From the NCBI RefSeq assembly GCF_900185615.1, contig NZ_FYAK01000016.1, positions 1 to 64,000 on the forward strand: a DNA stretch of 64,000 bases. The letters are read 5' to 3'. Origin of the DNA: Photobacterium malacitanum. GTDB lineage: Bacteria; Pseudomonadota; Gammaproteobacteria; Enterobacterales; Vibrionaceae. The notes under the pieces are model-generated. The model was given only the letters and a program-made list of their open reading frames with translations. It did no database searches and was not told the origin of the DNA. Shown in pieces: positions 30,235-40,935 of this stretch. Position 1 is the stretch's first letter; the number at the start of each line of letters is the position of its first letter. Position numbers and translations under genes: made by a program.

Positions 30235-30873
30235 ATGCCTTATTTTATTGCAATCTTTTTAAGTGTGAGCCTACTTTCAGGCTGTCAAACGGCCTATTAT
30301 TCGGCAATGGAAAAAGTTGGCGTTTATAAACGCGACATCATGGTCGATCGCGTTGAGGATGCTAACCAAGCTCAACAAAATGCCCAAAAACAATTTACCA
30401 GCGCTCTTGAAGGTCTCAAAGCACTGAATCAATTTGATGGTGGCGAACTTGAAGCAGCTTATCAAGATGTTGATAGCCAATATAAAAAGAGTGAAGCCGC
30501 AGTAAAAAACGTTAATGATCGTATTGCTGCAATTGAAGATGTTTCCAATGCGATGTTTGAAGAGTGGCAACAAGAACTAGCGCTATATAAAAGTGCGACG
30601 CTTAAACGCGACAGCCAGCGTAAATTACAAACAACAAAACTATCTTATAATAAAATGTTAACTGCGATGAAACGCGCTGAGAAGAAGATGGAGCCAGTTT
30701 TAGATACTTTACGTGACAACACCCTTTATCTTAAGCATAACCTCAATGCAGCGGCAATAGGCTCTCTTCAAGGGCAATTTAATGCATTACAAACTGAAAT
30801 CTCAGGTGCTATTCGTGATATGAACAGTGCCATTGCAGAATCAAATCGCTTTATTGGTCATTTGAAAAAATAA
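30235..30873 (+). CDS. DUF2959 family lipoprotein
   Basis: A 212-residue protein with a type II signal peptide: the lipobox LLSGC places the lipidated cysteine at residue 17. The rest is helical and likely coiled coil, Lys/Gln/Glu-rich (about 40-205), as in the DUF2959 family common in marine gammaproteobacteria. CAAGGAGC precedes the ATG. Residues after the Cys are QT, which favours outer-membrane sorting. It is divergent from yihY and followed by a strong terminator. Function unknown. Confidence 0.88.
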   Translation: MPYFIAIFLSVSLLSGCQTAYYSAMEKVGVYKRDIMVDRVEDANQAQQNAQKQFTSALEGLKALNQFDGGELEAAYQDVDSQYKKSEAAVKNVNDRIAAIEDVSNAMFEEWQQELALYKSATLKRDSQRKLQTTKLSYNKMLTAMKRAEKKMEPVLDTLRDNTLYLKHNLNAAAIGSLQGQFNALQTEISGAIRDMNSAIAESNRFIGHLKK

Positions 30874-30900
30874 GCGCCACTATCACCCTTTCATTCCGAT

Positions 30901-30936
30901 AAAAAAAGAGCTAACTGTGAAGTTAGCTCTTTTTTG
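30901..30936 (+). terminator. terminator of the DUF2959 gene
   Basis: AGAGCTAAC and GTTAGCTCT form a 9-bp stem with a 6-nt loop, flanked by A and T runs, so it can act in both directions. Confidence 0.9.
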
Positions 30937-30960
30937 TCTCAATAACATTTTCATGGTTCT

Positions 30961-31001
30961 TAAATACAACAATCCCCCGCTTGTTGCCAAGCGAGGGATT
31001 G
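30961..31001 (-). terminator. bipA terminator
   Basis: CAATCCCCCGCTT and AAGCGAGGGATTG pair with one mismatch around a 6-nt loop, about 27 bp past the bipA stop. On the minus strand it is followed by TTGTATTT, a modest U tract. Confidence 0.7.
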
Positions 31002-31027
31002 TATTAGTATCGTTCAGCTAGAGGTAA

Positions 31028-32857
31028 TTACTTACCGCTACGACCTGCACGTTTACGATCGTTTTCAGTAAGAAGTTTCTTACGGATACGAATGCTTACA
31101 GGTGTCACTTCTACTAACTCATCGTTATCGATGAATTCTAGTGCTTGCTCAAGTGTGTACTTGATAGCAGGAGAAAGAGTTTGCGCTTCGTCAGTACCAG
31201 AAGCACGAACGTTTGTTAGCTGCTTACCCTTCAGACAGTTAACTGTAAGGTCGTTAGAACGGTTATGAATACCGATGATTTGACCTTCGTAAACTTCGTC
31301 TGCGTGCTCAGTAAATAGACGACCACGCTCTTGTAGGTTAAACAGTGCGTAAGTCAGTGCTTTACCTGTTGCGTTAGAAATCAATACACCGTTGTTACGT
31401 TGACCGATAGTACCGCCCTTGTGAGGACCGTAGTGATCAAACGTATGGTAAAGAAGACCTGAACCTGAAGTCAGTGTCATAAACTCAGTTTGGAAACCGA
31501 TAAGACCACGAGAAGGCATCATGAAGTCCATGCGAACACGGCCCTTACCATCTGGTGCCATATCAGTTAGCTCACCTTTACGAAGACCGATGTTCTCCAT
31601 GATACCGCCTTGGTGCTCTTCCACCACGTCGATAGTCACAGTTTCAAACGGTTCCATTAGCTGGCCGTCTTCTTCTTTAATGATAACTTCTGGACGTGAT
31701 ACTGCTAGCTCGTAGCCTTCACGACGCATGTTTTCGATCAGGATAGATAGGTGAAGTTCACCACGGCCTGATACGCGGAATTTGTCTGGGTCAGTTGTCT
31801 CTTCAACACGTAGTGCAACGTTGTGTACTAGTTCTTTTTGAAGACGCTCTAGGATGTTACGTGAAGTAACGAACTTACCTTCTTTACCAGCAAACGGAGA
31901 GTTGTTTACTTGGAAAGTCATAGTAACTGTTGGTTCATCAACAGAAAGCGGCGTTAGTGCTTCAACACAGTTTTGATCACAAATAGTGTCAGAAATCTTC
32001 AGCTCGCCAAGACCTGTGATAGCAATGATGTCGCCCGCTTTCGCTTCTTCAACTTCATGACGCTCAAGACCTAGGTAACCTAGAACTGTACCTACTTTAC
32101 CGTTACGCTTAGAACCGTCAGCACCTACGATAGTTACTTGTTGGTTAGCTTTCACTGTACCACGAGTGATACGCGCAACACCGATAACACCAACGTAAGA
32201 GCTGTAATCTAGCTGAGAGATTTGCATCTGTAGTGGGCCATCAACGTCTACTGAAGGCGCTGCAACGTTATCAACGATAGATTGGAACAATGGTTCCATG
32301 TTCTCGCCAATTTCGCCTTCTTCTAAAGTAGCCCAACCGTTTAGTGCTGATGCATAAACCACTTGGAAATCTAGTTGCTCATCAGTTGCGCCTAGGTTGT
32401 CAAATAGGTCAAAGATTTGATCCATAACCCACTCAGGACGTGCACCTGGACGGTCAATCTTGTTGATTACAACGATTGGCTTAAGACCGTATGCGAACGC
32501 TTTTTGAGTTACGAAACGTGTTTGAGGCATAGGACCATCAACTGCGTCAACGATAAGCAATACAGAGTCAACCATAGACATGATACGTTCAACTTCACCA
32601 CCGAAGTCTGCGTGTCCAGGGGTGTCTACGATATTGATACGGTAGTCATTCCAGTTAATTGCTGTGTTCTTAGCAAGAATGGTAATGCCACGCTCTTTTT
32701 CGATATCGTTAGAGTCCATCACACGTTCTTCGGCTTCGCCGCGACCCTCTAACGTGCCAGATTGCTGTAGAAGTTTATCAACCAAGGTAGTTTTACCGTG
32801 GTCAACGTGAGCAATAATTGCGATATTTCTTAATTTATCGATCGATTGATTAGACAT
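31028..32857 (-). CDS. bipA: ribosome-binding GTPase BipA/TypA
   Basis: Translational GTPase that aids 50S assembly and stress adaptation. The start at 32857 gives 609 residues (E. coli 607) and the family N-terminus; an in-frame GTG would add five residues. G1 is AHVDHGKTT (16-24), and the G2 to G4 elements ([21 protein letters not shown]) are present, followed by the EF-G-like domains and the BipA-specific C-terminal domain ending in a basic tail. It is divergent from glnA, as in E. coli. Confidence 0.97.
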   Translation of the reverse strand: MSNQSIDKLRNIAIIAHVDHGKTTLVDKLLQQSGTLEGRGEAEERVMDSNDIEKERGITILAKNTAINWNDYRINIVDTPGHADFGGEVERIMSMVDSVLLIVDAVDGPMPQTRFVTQKAFAYGLKPIVVINKIDRPGARPEWVMDQIFDLFDNLGATDEQLDFQVVYASALNGWATLEEGEIGENMEPLFQSIVDNVAAPSVDVDGPLQMQISQLDYSSYVGVIGVARITRGTVKANQQVTIVGADGSKRNGKVGTVLGYLGLERHEVEEAKAGDIIAITGLGELKISDTICDQNCVEALTPLSVDEPTVTMTFQVNNSPFAGKEGKFVTSRNILERLQKELVHNVALRVEETTDPDKFRVSGRGELHLSILIENMRREGYELAVSRPEVIIKEEDGQLMEPFETVTIDVVEEHQGGIMENIGLRKGELTDMAPDGKGRVRMDFMMPSRGLIGFQTEFMTLTSGSGLLYHTFDHYGPHKGGTIGQRNNGVLISNATGKALTYALFNLQERGRLFTEHADEVYEGQIIGIHNRSNDLTVNCLKGKQLTNVRASGTDEAQTLSPAIKYTLEQALEFIDNDELVEVTPVSIRIRKKLLTENDRKRAGRSGK

Positions 32858-32959
32858 TAGTTTCACATTCACTCAGAACATGCAGCGTCTTACTAGAGGC
32901 TACTTGATTAAAAAAACGGCTCATAATTTAACAGATTTTACTCTAAAACCCACGCAATA

Positions 32960-32975
32960 TGTGATTTATATCACC
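32960..32975. promoter_or_regulatory. CRP-like site between bipA and glnA
   Basis: TGTGA-TTTATA-TCACC matches nine of ten conserved CRP positions. It is about 100 bp upstream of bipA and 480 bp upstream of glnA. A second, weaker match (TGAGA-TCTATA-TCACT) is at 33087-33102. In E. coli the glnA P1 promoter depends on CRP, which makes this plausible. Confidence 0.45.
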
Positions 32976-33184
32976 AGCTTTTTTTAAAAATCACTCTAGA
33001 GCCGCATTTTTACTCACTTTTTTGGCTATTTTTATTTTTTTTAACCCCTTTATTCGTACGATAAATTCCCCTAAATGGACTCAAAATGAGATCTATATCA
33101 CTTTTCATTTACAGCTTACTGACCATTATTTAGCAAAAAAAACACCTAATTATCACCGAGTGGATTGACAATATTTGCCCTCAT

Positions 33185-33296
33185 CACCATAGTAGTGTGA
33201 CTATTAAATGGATGAATGTATTGAAAGATATTACCCTCTTTTCAATAACAATTGTCAAAGCACCAAATTGGTGCAACCGTTCACCACAATAGTGCA
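33185..33296 (+). promoter_or_regulatory. NtrC enhancer sites upstream of glnA
   Basis: The best site is the perfect palindrome GCACCAAATTGGTGC (33260-33274), matching the NtrC consensus GCACC-N5-GGTGC. Two weaker copies of the CACC...GTG pattern flank it, at 33185-33197 and 33281-33296. The spacing of about 85-175 bp upstream of the sigma-54 promoter is right for enhancer action by phosphorylated NtrC. Confidence 0.85.
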
Positions 33297-33357
33297 AACA
33301 GGACAGGAAAAAGTTCCAATAATATGGCAAACCCGCCTTTTTTGGGGCTTTTAAAAG

Positions 33358-33374
33358 TTGGCATGGTTTTCGCT
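33358..33374 (+). promoter_or_regulatory. sigma-54 promoter of glnA
   Basis: TTGGCATGGTTTTCGCT fits the RpoN consensus TTGGCAC-N5-TTGC, with the -24 GG (33360-33361) and -12 GC (33372-33373) exactly 10 nt apart. Transcription should start near 33385, leaving a leader of about 72 nt. Confidence 0.9.
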
Positions 33375-33456
33375 TTAACACTTTTAGATTCGCTCACGCT
33401 AAACATGAGCAAAAGTTTGCGGCCATCGCCCTAAATAACACCGGAGGTTACTCAAG

Positions 33457-34866
33457 ATGTCAGTTGAAAACGTACTAGCGCTGATCCAGGAAAATGAAGT
33501 TAAGTTTATTGACCTACGTTTTACCGATACCAAAGGTAAAGAACAGCACATTTCTATTCCATCTCACCAAATCGATGCTGATTTCTTTGAAGAAGGCAAA
33601 ATGTTTGATGGCTCTTCAGTTGCAGGCTGGAAAGGTATTAACGAATCAGACATGGTGATGATGCCTGACGCAGCAAGTGCGGTACTTGACCCATTTACTG
33701 AAGACGCAACCCTAAACATTCGTTGTGATATTCTTGAGCCAGCAACAATGCAAGGCTACGATCGCGATCCTCGCTCAATCGCTAAGCGTGCAGAAGAATT
33801 TATGCGTTCGGCTGGTTTTGCTGACAATGTACTTGTTGGTCCTGAGCCAGAGTTCTTCTTATTTGACGATGTTAAGTTCAACACTGATATGTCTGGCTCA
33901 TTCTTTAAGATTGACGACATTGAAGCAGCATGGAACAGCGGCGCTAGCATCGAAGGTGGTAACAAAGGTCACCGCCCAGGCGTAAAAGGCGGCTACTTTC
34001 CAGTAGCACCAGTTGATTCATCACAAGATATTCGTTCTGCAATGTGCCTAATCATGGAAGAGATGGGACTTGTTGTTGAAGCTCACCACCATGAAGTAGC
34101 AACGGCAGGCCAAAACGAAATCGCAACCCGTTTCAATACCCTTACCAATAAAGCTGATGAAATTCAGATTTATAAGTATGTAGTTCATAACGTTGCTCAC
34201 GCATTTGGCAAAACAGCAACCTTTATGCCTAAACCATTAGTGGGTGATAACGGCTCTGGTATGCACGTACACATGTCACTAGCAAAAGACGGTGTAAACC
34301 TATTTGCAGGTGATAAGTACGGCGGCCTATCTGAAATGGCGCTGTTCTACATCGGTGGTATCATCAAGCACGCACGTGCAATCAACGCCTTTGCGAACCC
34401 ATCAACTAACTCGTACAAGCGTCTAGTCCCTGGCTATGAAGCTCCTGTTATGTTGGCTTACTCGGCACGTAACCGTTCAGCATCTATCCGTATTCCAGTA
34501 GTACCAAGTCCAAAAGCACGTCGTATCGAAGTACGCTTTGGTGATCCAGCAGCCAACCCATACCTCGCCTTTGCTGCAATGCTAATGGCTGGTCTTGACG
34601 GCATCGCTAATAAGATCCACCCGGGTGAAGCGATGGATAAAGATCTATACGACTTACCAGCAGAAGAAGCTGCAGAGATTCCAAAAGTAGCTGAGTCACT
34701 ACAAGGTGCACTACAAGCGCTTGACGAAGATCGTGAATTCTTAACCTCTGGTGGCGTATTCTCTAACGACTTTATTGATTCTTACATCACACTAAAATCG
34801 CAAGATGTAGAGAAAATCAATATGGCTGTGCACCCATTAGAGTTTGAACTTTACTACTCTGTTTAA
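33457..34866 (+). CDS. glnA: glutamine synthetase, type I
   Basis: Joins ammonia to glutamate using ATP and is the central enzyme of nitrogen assimilation. The 469-residue length is standard for type I-beta. The adenylylation tyrosine is Y398 ([10 protein letters not shown]), equivalent to E. coli Tyr397 in mature numbering, so control by GlnE is expected. Catalytic blocks such as [10 protein letters not shown] and NRSASIRIP are intact. GGAGG lies 10 nt before the ATG. Regulation: sigma-54 promoter plus NtrC enhancers just upstream. Confidence 0.98.
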   Translation: MSVENVLALIQENEVKFIDLRFTDTKGKEQHISIPSHQIDADFFEEGKMFDGSSVAGWKGINESDMVMMPDAASAVLDPFTEDATLNIRCDILEPATMQGYDRDPRSIAKRAEEFMRSAGFADNVLVGPEPEFFLFDDVKFNTDMSGSFFKIDDIEAAWNSGASIEGGNKGHRPGVKGGYFPVAPVDSSQDIRSAMCLIMEEMGLVVEAHHHEVATAGQNEIATRFNTLTNKADEIQIYKYVVHNVAHAFGKTATFMPKPLVGDNGSGMHVHMSLAKDGVNLFAGDKYGGLSEMALFYIGGIIKHARAINAFANPSTNSYKRLVPGYEAPVMLAYSARNRSASIRIPVVPSPKARRIEVRFGDPAANPYLAFAAMLMAGLDGIANKIHPGEAMDKDLYDLPAEEAAEIPKVAESLQGALQALDEDREFLTSGGVFSNDFIDSYITLKSQDVEKINMAVHPLEFELYYSV

Positions 34867-34898
34867 GTAATCACTTAATTACTTAACAATAAAGATTT

Positions 34899-34925
34899 AG
34901 GCCTGCTTCACATGCAGGCCTTTTT
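34899..34925 (+). terminator. glnA terminator
   Basis: AGGCCTGC and GCAGGCCT pair around a 6-7 nt loop and are followed by TTTTT. It separates glnA from the downstream DUF4124-glnLG genes. Confidence 0.9.
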
Positions 34926-35000
34926 GATCTTGCTACCTCAGCGAAAGCGGCAACAATACAGGACTTACTGACCATTAAGGTCTTGCTGGAGAGTTAATGG

Positions 35001-35570
35001 ATGAAACTCATTAATCTGATATCAATGCTATTATTTACCACAGCAGCGACCACCGCCGTAGCGACAACTATTTATTCTTGGACTGACGACAATGGCGTGG
35101 TCCATTTTAGTGATACTCCGGAAGTACCACAGGCCAGCGCGGTTGAGCTATCGGTTACAGAAGTACAATCCCAATCAACCATGACAGAGCACAATCAGGT
35201 TAACAGCATCGATATTGTAACGCTCACAGCTGAAATAGAACCGCCACTTCCAGCTGCAACCATCAGCTTATTAGCACCACTGCACCAACAAACACTGCGT
35301 AATAACGATGGTAATATTACTGTTCGCGCCGTCAGTAATCGTAAATTAACTAAAAACCTTCAAGCTCAATTAGTCATTGATGGTCATGTTTACGGCAAAC
35401 CTCAACCCCTGTTATCTTGGCAATTAACCAATATTGATCGCGGTAGCCACCAAATTCAAATCCAATTACTTAACAATGGCAAGATCCTTGCTTCATCTGA
35501 AAGTATTACGGTTTATTTACATCGCGCATCACAGGTTCGCCCGAAGAACAGCCCAGTTCAACCACGGTAA
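35001..35570 (+). CDS. DUF4124 domain-containing exported protein
   Basis: A 189-residue protein with a Sec signal peptide (about 1-21) followed by the DUF4124 motif (YSWTDDNGVVHFSDTP, about 25-40). The rest is beta-rich with a region (about 95-175) that could be an Ig-like fold. It lies between glnA and glnL on the same strand, a position also seen in vibrios. A link to nitrogen control is only positional; function unknown. Confidence 0.8.
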   Translation: MKLINLISMLLFTTAATTAVATTIYSWTDDNGVVHFSDTPEVPQASAVELSVTEVQSQSTMTEHNQVNSIDIVTLTAEIEPPLPAATISLLAPLHQQTLRNNDGNITVRAVSNRKLTKNLQAQLVIDGHVYGKPQPLLSWQLTNIDRGSHQIQIQLLNNGKILASSESITVYLHRASQVRPKNSPVQPR

Positions 35571-35620
35571 CGACTATTTACAATAAATCCTGCCTGTTCG
35601 CTGTTAAACCGAGTACACTT

Positions 35621-35643
35621 TAACGCACCAAATTGGTGCGTTA
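35621..35643 (+). promoter_or_regulatory. NtrC operator of glnLG
   Basis: A perfect 23-bp palindrome: TAACGCACCAA and its complement TTGGTGCGTTA around a single central A. The core GCACCAAATTGGTGC is identical to the glnA enhancer site at 33260. It lies about 68 bp before the glnL start, a position suited to autoregulation of the glnLG genes by NtrC. Confidence 0.85.
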
Positions 35644-35710
35644 GCTAACAGCGGCGGGTGTGCGCTTGCACCAATCGTCTTATGCTTGATTATCAATAAG
35701 GATGATGATT

Positions 35711-36763
35711 GTGAATACTAGCTTTACGCCCATAATTCTCGACAATTTAGTCACTGCTATCGTCTTAGTTGATGAAGCGTTAGTGATTCGTTACGTTAAT
35801 CCTGCAGCCGAACAACTATTATCATCAAGTAAACGCCGCCTACTTGACACTCCGCTACCACAACTATTGCAGCACAGCTCGCTTGATCTTAATCATGTCA
35901 AAGCCACCCTTCACAACGGTCAAGGCTTAGCCGACAGTGATGTCACTTTTGTGATTGATGGCCAACGTCATTTGCTTGGTGTTAATGCCAGCCCTATCTC
36001 ATGGCAAAAACAATTATTGATATTATTGGAACTAAAACCGATTGATCAACAACGTCGAATTAGCCAAGAGCTCAACCAACATGCGCAGCAACAGGCAGCC
36101 AAAGAATTAGTCCGCGGTTTAGCTCATGAAATAAAAAACCCTCTTGGCGGATTACGCGGTGCAGCGCAATTGCTTGAAAAAACCCTTCCCGATAGCAGTT
36201 ATCACGAATACACCCAAATGATCATTGAACAAGCTGACCGACTGCGTAATTTAGTCGACCGCTTACTGGGGCCACAACGACCGGGGATCCGTAAAACTGA
36301 TAATATTCATTCAGTATTAGAAAAAGTACGCCAACTCGTTAACATTGATACTGATAGCACCATTACCATTGAACGTGATTACGATCCTAGCTTACCCGAA
36401 ATAAATATGGATGCTGAACAACTAGAACAAGCATTACTCAATATTGTCAGTAACGCAGCATTAGCATTAAAAAGCCAAGGCGGCGGCACAATAAAATTAA
36501 AAACCCGCACCGCTCATCAAGGCTTAATTCAAGGTGTTCGTCATCGTGTTACTGCCACCATTGAAATTATTGATGATGGCCCAGGCATTCCAGCAGATAT
36601 TCAAGATACCTTATTTTATCCGATGGTCACTGGCCGTGAAGGCGGTACCGGATTAGGGTTATCAATTGCACGAAATCTGATTGACCAGCATCAAGGTAAA
36701 ATTGAAGTATTCAGCTGGCCTGGGCACACCAATTTCACCATTCATTTACCGATTAAGTCATAA
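35711..36763 (+). CDS. glnL: nitrogen regulation sensor kinase NtrB
   Basis: Phosphorylates and dephosphorylates NtrC under PII control. The product has an N-terminal PAS domain (about 5-100), the H box [13 protein letters not shown] with the phosphorylated His at residue 139, and the ATPase core with N, G1 (DDGPGIP) and G2 (GGTGLGLS) boxes. A GTG start at 35711 is chosen: AAGGA is 8 nt upstream and it puts the His at 139, exactly as in E. coli NtrB. Two ATG codons 6-9 bp earlier overlap the ribosome-binding site. GlnG follows after 25 bp. Confidence 0.96.
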   Translation: MNTSFTPIILDNLVTAIVLVDEALVIRYVNPAAEQLLSSSKRRLLDTPLPQLLQHSSLDLNHVKATLHNGQGLADSDVTFVIDGQRHLLGVNASPISWQKQLLILLELKPIDQQRRISQELNQHAQQQAAKELVRGLAHEIKNPLGGLRGAAQLLEKTLPDSSYHEYTQMIIEQADRLRNLVDRLLGPQRPGIRKTDNIHSVLEKVRQLVNIDTDSTITIERDYDPSLPEINMDAEQLEQALLNIVSNAALALKSQGGGTIKLKTRTAHQGLIQGVRHRVTATIEIIDDGPGIPADIQDTLFYPMVTGREGGTGLGLSIARNLIDQHQGKIEVFSWPGHTNFTIHLPIKS

Positions 36764-36788
36764 CATCAGTTATCACAGGAGGCTTATT

Positions 36789-38198
36789 ATGAGCAAAGGA
36801 TTAATCTGGGTTGTTGATGATGACAGCTCTATTCGTTGGGTGTTAGAACGCACCTTAATTAATGCCGGCATGAAATGTGAAACCTTTGCTGATGCCGATA
36901 GCGTGTTAGCAGCATTAGAACGCAGTGTCCCCGATGTAATAGTCTCTGACATTAAGATGCCGGGTACCGACGGTTTAGCATTACTCAAAGTGTTGCAGCA
37001 AGATTACATCACTTTACCGGTTATTATTATGACCGCCCATTCTGATCTTGATGCTGCTGTTAACGCTTATCAGCGTGGTGCATTTGACTATCTTCCTAAA
37101 CCGTTTGATATTGATGAAGCCGTCACGTTAGTTGAACGAGCACTAAGTCATAGCCAGGAACAAAAACGCCAACAACAACCGGTCATTGACACCAAACATG
37201 CACCAGAAATTATTGGTGAAGCACCAGCAATGCAAGAAGTATTTCGTGCGATTGGGCGCTTATCCCGCTCGTCAATTTCAGTGCTTATTAATGGCGAATC
37301 AGGCACAGGTAAAGAGTTAGTCGCTCATGCTCTGCACCGTCATAGTCCTCGCAGCAGCAACGCTTTCATTGCCCTTAATATGGCAGCTATTCCCAAAGAT
37401 TTAATTGAATCGGAGCTATTTGGTCATGAGAAGGGGGCGTTTACTGGTGCCAATAGTGTACGCCAAGGTCGCTTTGAACAAGCCAATGGCGGCACGTTAT
37501 TTCTCGATGAAATTGGTGATATGCCGCTAGACATTCAAACACGATTGTTGCGCGTATTAGCCGATGGACAATTTTATCGTGTCGGTGGTCATGCGCCCGT
37601 TAACGTTGATGTGCGTATCATCGCAGCAACCCATCAGCACCTCGAGCGCTTAGTCAGTAGTGGTGAATTTCGTGAAGATTTATTTCACCGCCTCAATGTT
37701 ATTCGCGTTCATCTACCGTCGTTAAAAGATCGCCGCCAAGATATACCTCAACTAGCGCACCATTTTTTACAGCGTGCCGCAGATGAACTTAGTGTCGACG
37801 TAAAATCTCTCCACCCACAAACCGCAGACAAACTTACCCAACTGCCATGGCCGGGTAATGTACGTCAATTGGAGAACATCTGCCGCTGGTTAACTGTAAT
37901 GGCAAGCGGTAATGAGATATTGCCAACCGATTTACCCCCTGAAATCACTGATACCGCCCCAGTAATGGCCACCACCGAAACCCAGCATTGGCACCAAGGG
38001 TTACAACAATGGGCCCAGCAAGCGTTGCAACAAGGTGAGACCGAGTTATTAGCACAAGCATTACCACAATTTGAAAAAATCCTGCTTGAAACTGCCCTGC
38101 TTCACACTCACGGTCATAAACAAGAAGCAGCTAAATTACTTGGTTGGGGACGTAATACGCTGACTCGAAAACTTAAAGAATTACAAATCCATGATTAA
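36789..38198 (+). CDS. glnG: nitrogen regulation response regulator NtrC
   Basis: Activates sigma-54 promoters when phosphorylated. The start with GGAGG upstream gives 469 residues, equal to E. coli NtrC. The receiver domain has the phospho-acceptor D54 (VSDIKMPG) and K104. The AAA+ domain has Walker A GESGTGKE (169-176) and the sigma-54-contacting GAFTGA (216-221). A Fis-type helix-turn-helix is at the C-terminus. It should act on the glnA and glnL sites in this window. Confidence 0.98.
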   Translation: MSKGLIWVVDDDSSIRWVLERTLINAGMKCETFADADSVLAALERSVPDVIVSDIKMPGTDGLALLKVLQQDYITLPVIIMTAHSDLDAAVNAYQRGAFDYLPKPFDIDEAVTLVERALSHSQEQKRQQQPVIDTKHAPEIIGEAPAMQEVFRAIGRLSRSSISVLINGESGTGKELVAHALHRHSPRSSNAFIALNMAAIPKDLIESELFGHEKGAFTGANSVRQGRFEQANGGTLFLDEIGDMPLDIQTRLLRVLADGQFYRVGGHAPVNVDVRIIAATHQHLERLVSSGEFREDLFHRLNVIRVHLPSLKDRRQDIPQLAHHFLQRAADELSVDVKSLHPQTADKLTQLPWPGNVRQLENICRWLTVMASGNEILPTDLPPEITDTAPVMATTETQHWHQGLQQWAQQALQQGETELLAQALPQFEKILLETALLHTHGHKQEAAKLLGWGRNTLTRKLKELQIHD

Positions 38199-38306
38199 CC
38201 CACCATTGGTAGATGTACCAGCGCACATTTATTTGCAACAATGATGAATGTCATTTAGTGATTGCGTATACTCAACCCATCATTAACGTCGAGAAGTATA
38301 ATCATC

Positions 38307-39311
38307 ATGATAAACAAAGATCTTCCACTCACGGATATTCACCGCCATCTTGATGGTAATATTCGTCCACAAACAATCTTAGAACTAGGTCAGCAATTTA
38401 ATATCGCCTTACCAGCAACAGAAATTGAAGCATTACGTCCTCATGTACAAATTGTTGAAGCTGAGCCAAGCCTCGTCGCTTTTTTAAGTAAATTAGATTG
38501 GGGCGTGGCAGTATTAGGTGATTTAGATGCCTGCCGTCGCGTAGCTTATGAAAACGTCGAAGATGCACTTAAGGCACAAATTGACTATGCAGAATTACGT
38601 TTCTCACCTTACTACATGGCGATGAAACACAATCTTCCCGTTGCAGATGTTGTTGCTGCTGTCGCAGATGGCGTCGCTGCCGGTTGTCGTGATTTTGGTG
38701 TCAAAGCCAACCTAATTGGTATTATGAGTCGTACTTTTGGTACGCAAGCCTGCCAACAAGAACTGGATGCGCTATTAACTCATAAAGACCAACTAGTGGC
38801 GATTGATCTTGCGGGTGATGAGCTAGGACAACCTGGCACTCAATTTATCTCGCACTTTAAACAAGTTCGTGATGCAGGGTTACAAATCACAGTCCATGCC
38901 GGTGAAGCAGCAGGCCCTGAGAGCATGTGGCAAGCAATTAACGAACTTGGCGCGGTACGTATTGGCCACGGCGTAAAAGCTGTTAATGATCCTAAACTAA
39001 TGGATTACTTAGCAGAGCATCGAATTGGTATTGAATCTTGTATTACTTCAAACATTCAAACCAGTACCGTTGCTGACATTGCTCAGCACCCAGTAAAAGC
39101 CTTCCTTGAACACGGTATTCTTGCTTGTTTAAATACCGATGATCCAGCCGTTGAAGGCATAGAACTGCCTTATGAATATGACGTTGCCGCTCCTAAAGCT
39201 GGCCTAAGTGTTGCTCAAATTCGTCAAGCGCAAATCAATGGTCTTGAATTAGCGTTCTTGTCTGCAGCAGAAAAGCAGGCATTACGTGATATTGCCAGCA
39301 AGCGCGGCTAA
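38307..39311 (+). CDS. add: adenosine deaminase
   Basis: Converts adenosine to inosine in purine salvage. The 334-residue product carries the zinc ligands HRH (12-14), the HAGEA block with the catalytic Glu, and NTDDPAVE near the C-terminus. The Met at 38307 gives the family N-terminus; an earlier in-frame Met adds 15 residues with no ribosome-binding site. It sits between glnG and convergent hemN. Confidence 0.95.
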   Translation: MINKDLPLTDIHRHLDGNIRPQTILELGQQFNIALPATEIEALRPHVQIVEAEPSLVAFLSKLDWGVAVLGDLDACRRVAYENVEDALKAQIDYAELRFSPYYMAMKHNLPVADVVAAVADGVAAGCRDFGVKANLIGIMSRTFGTQACQQELDALLTHKDQLVAIDLAGDELGQPGTQFISHFKQVRDAGLQITVHAGEAAGPESMWQAINELGAVRIGHGVKAVNDPKLMDYLAEHRIGIESCITSNIQTSTVADIAQHPVKAFLEHGILACLNTDDPAVEGIELPYEYDVAAPKAGLSVAQIRQAQINGLELAFLSAAEKQALRDIASKRG

Positions 39312-39319
39312 CCACTTGA

Positions 39320-39395
39320 GATTATAGCGCGACTTTAGCGGCTATAATCCACAAATTAAAACGCCTCTGTTTCACGTGAAACCGAGGCGTTTTTT
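39320..39395. terminator. double hairpin between convergent add and hemN
   Basis: Two hairpins in tandem. GATTATAGC/GCTATAATC (39320-39328, 39341-39349) comes first. ACGCCTC/GAGGCGT (39361-39367, 39384-39390) follows, with an inner TTTCACGTGAAA palindrome and T runs on both strands. The second is a good bidirectional terminator; the role of the first is unclear. Confidence 0.85.
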
Positions 39396-39414
39396 ATGGT
39401 GCTATTTTAAAAAG

Positions 39415-40788
39415 TTAGATAACTCGCGAAAACTGCTGCTGACGAGCACGGTCACGTAAATATTTATCAAAGCACATACAAATATTACGGATCAATAAAC
39501 GCCCTTTCAGTTCAACATGAATCGTGTCTTGATCCACTGTCACCAATTGGTCATTGATAAAAGTCTTAAGCAATTGAAGGTCTTCACTAAAGTAACTATC
39601 AAAATCAATACCAAATTCAGCTTCAATGGCGCGTTTATTCAATTGAAAATTACAAATCAATGCTTTAATGACTTCACGGCGCAACAGGTCATCGGCGTCT
39701 AAGGTTACCCCTTTCCACAATGCTGTTTGCTGATCTGCCATTTGGCTGTAATACAGCTTTAATTCTTTTTGGTTCTGCGCATAGCAATCACCAATCATCG
39801 AAATTGCCGACACGCCCATACCCAATAGATCACAATCACCTTGAGTGGTATAGCCTTGGAAATTTCGGTGCAAAACACCTTCACGCTGCGCTACTGCTAA
39901 CTCATCATCAGGCAACGCAAAGTGATCCATCCCAATAAACTGATAGCCCGCTGCCGTTAGAGTCGCAATTGTATCTTGTAAGATTGCTAACTTTTCGGTT
40001 GCTGACGGTAACTGATCTTCATGAATTTTACGCTGCGCAGCAAACAAACTTGGCATGTGAGCATAGTTAAATACTGATAATCGTCCCGGCTTCATGGTCA
40101 ATACTTGCTGTAGTGTTTCAGCAAACAGCGCTTTGGTTTGCAAAGGCAATCCATAGATTAAATCAAGATTGGTTGAGCGGTAACCTAACTCACGCGCACG
40201 TTCCACCATTGCAAAAATAAACGCTTCATCTTGCTCACGGTTAACTAACTTCTGCACGTCTTTATTAAAATCTTGAACACCAATGCTGAGACGGTTAAAA
40301 CCTTCATTTCGCAAGTGATCAAGAATATCTAGTTCAATTTCTCGCGGATCAACTTCAATACTGATTTCAGCATCAGCATCAAAGTTAAATGCATTACGTA
40401 ACGCAGTCATTAAACGACTAATTTGTGCCGCGGTTAAAAACGTCGGTGTACCACCACCCCAATGCAATTGGCTCACTTGACGATCACCAAGTAAGGTCGC
40501 ACGTTGCTTTATTTCTTGTTCAAGCACATCTAAATATTGATCGGCTTTGTGCTGATGGCGAGTAATAATTTTATTACAACCACAGTAATAACAAAGCTTG
40601 TGGCAAAAAGGGATATGAATATAAAGCGATAACTTACGATCTGGATATTGTTGACATGCCATCTCAAATTCAGCAGACGTAAAAGCTTGGTTAAATTCTA
40701 GTGCGGTCGGGTAAGATGTATAACGCGGGCCTGAATAGTTATATTTTTCAATCAGGGCCTGATCCCAAATAATCTGCTCATTTGACAT
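39415..40788 (-). CDS. hemN: oxygen-independent coproporphyrinogen III oxidase
   Basis: Radical-SAM enzyme making protoporphyrinogen IX without oxygen. The 457-residue protein has the 4Fe-4S motif C62-xxx-C66-xx-C69 plus the extra C71 (FCHKLCYYCGC), the GGGTPTFL SAM-binding block and the HemN C-terminal domain. A GGAA lies 7 nt before the ATG. In E. coli hemN also lies between yihI and glnG. Confidence 0.97.
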   Translation of the reverse strand: MSNEQIIWDQALIEKYNYSGPRYTSYPTALEFNQAFTSAEFEMACQQYPDRKLSLYIHIPFCHKLCYYCGCNKIITRHQHKADQYLDVLEQEIKQRATLLGDRQVSQLHWGGGTPTFLTAAQISRLMTALRNAFNFDADAEISIEVDPREIELDILDHLRNEGFNRLSIGVQDFNKDVQKLVNREQDEAFIFAMVERARELGYRSTNLDLIYGLPLQTKALFAETLQQVLTMKPGRLSVFNYAHMPSLFAAQRKIHEDQLPSATEKLAILQDTIATLTAAGYQFIGMDHFALPDDELAVAQREGVLHRNFQGYTTQGDCDLLGMGVSAISMIGDCYAQNQKELKLYYSQMADQQTALWKGVTLDADDLLRREVIKALICNFQLNKRAIEAEFGIDFDSYFSEDLQLLKTFINDQLVTVDQDTIHVELKGRLLIRNICMCFDKYLRDRARQQQFSRVI

Positions 40789-40882
40789 GACATTGTTCCA
40801 ATTTGGTGAAGATATAATAAATAGAGTGTGTCACCATTTGACTAAAAGTAAAACCTATCCCTGTGGTTAAGTTTACACTCTG

Positions 40883-40915
40883 AACAAAAACAAACACCGC
40901 CAATAAATGGCGGTG
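40883..40915 (-). terminator. terminator of the methyltransferase-yihI-DUF2489 operon
   Basis: CACCGCCA and TGGCGGTG (40895-40902, 40908-40915) form an 8-bp stem with a 5-nt loop, followed on the minus strand by TTTGTTTTTG. Confidence 0.85.
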
Positions 40916-40935
40916 CTAATAATTACGATCGTAGG

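Noticed and set aside
35646-35675. Second NtrC-like site GGTGTGCGCTTGCACC before glnL
   Set aside because: The half-sites are inverted relative to the NtrC consensus (GGTG...CACC instead of GCACC...GGTGC), so it is only a chance inverted repeat.
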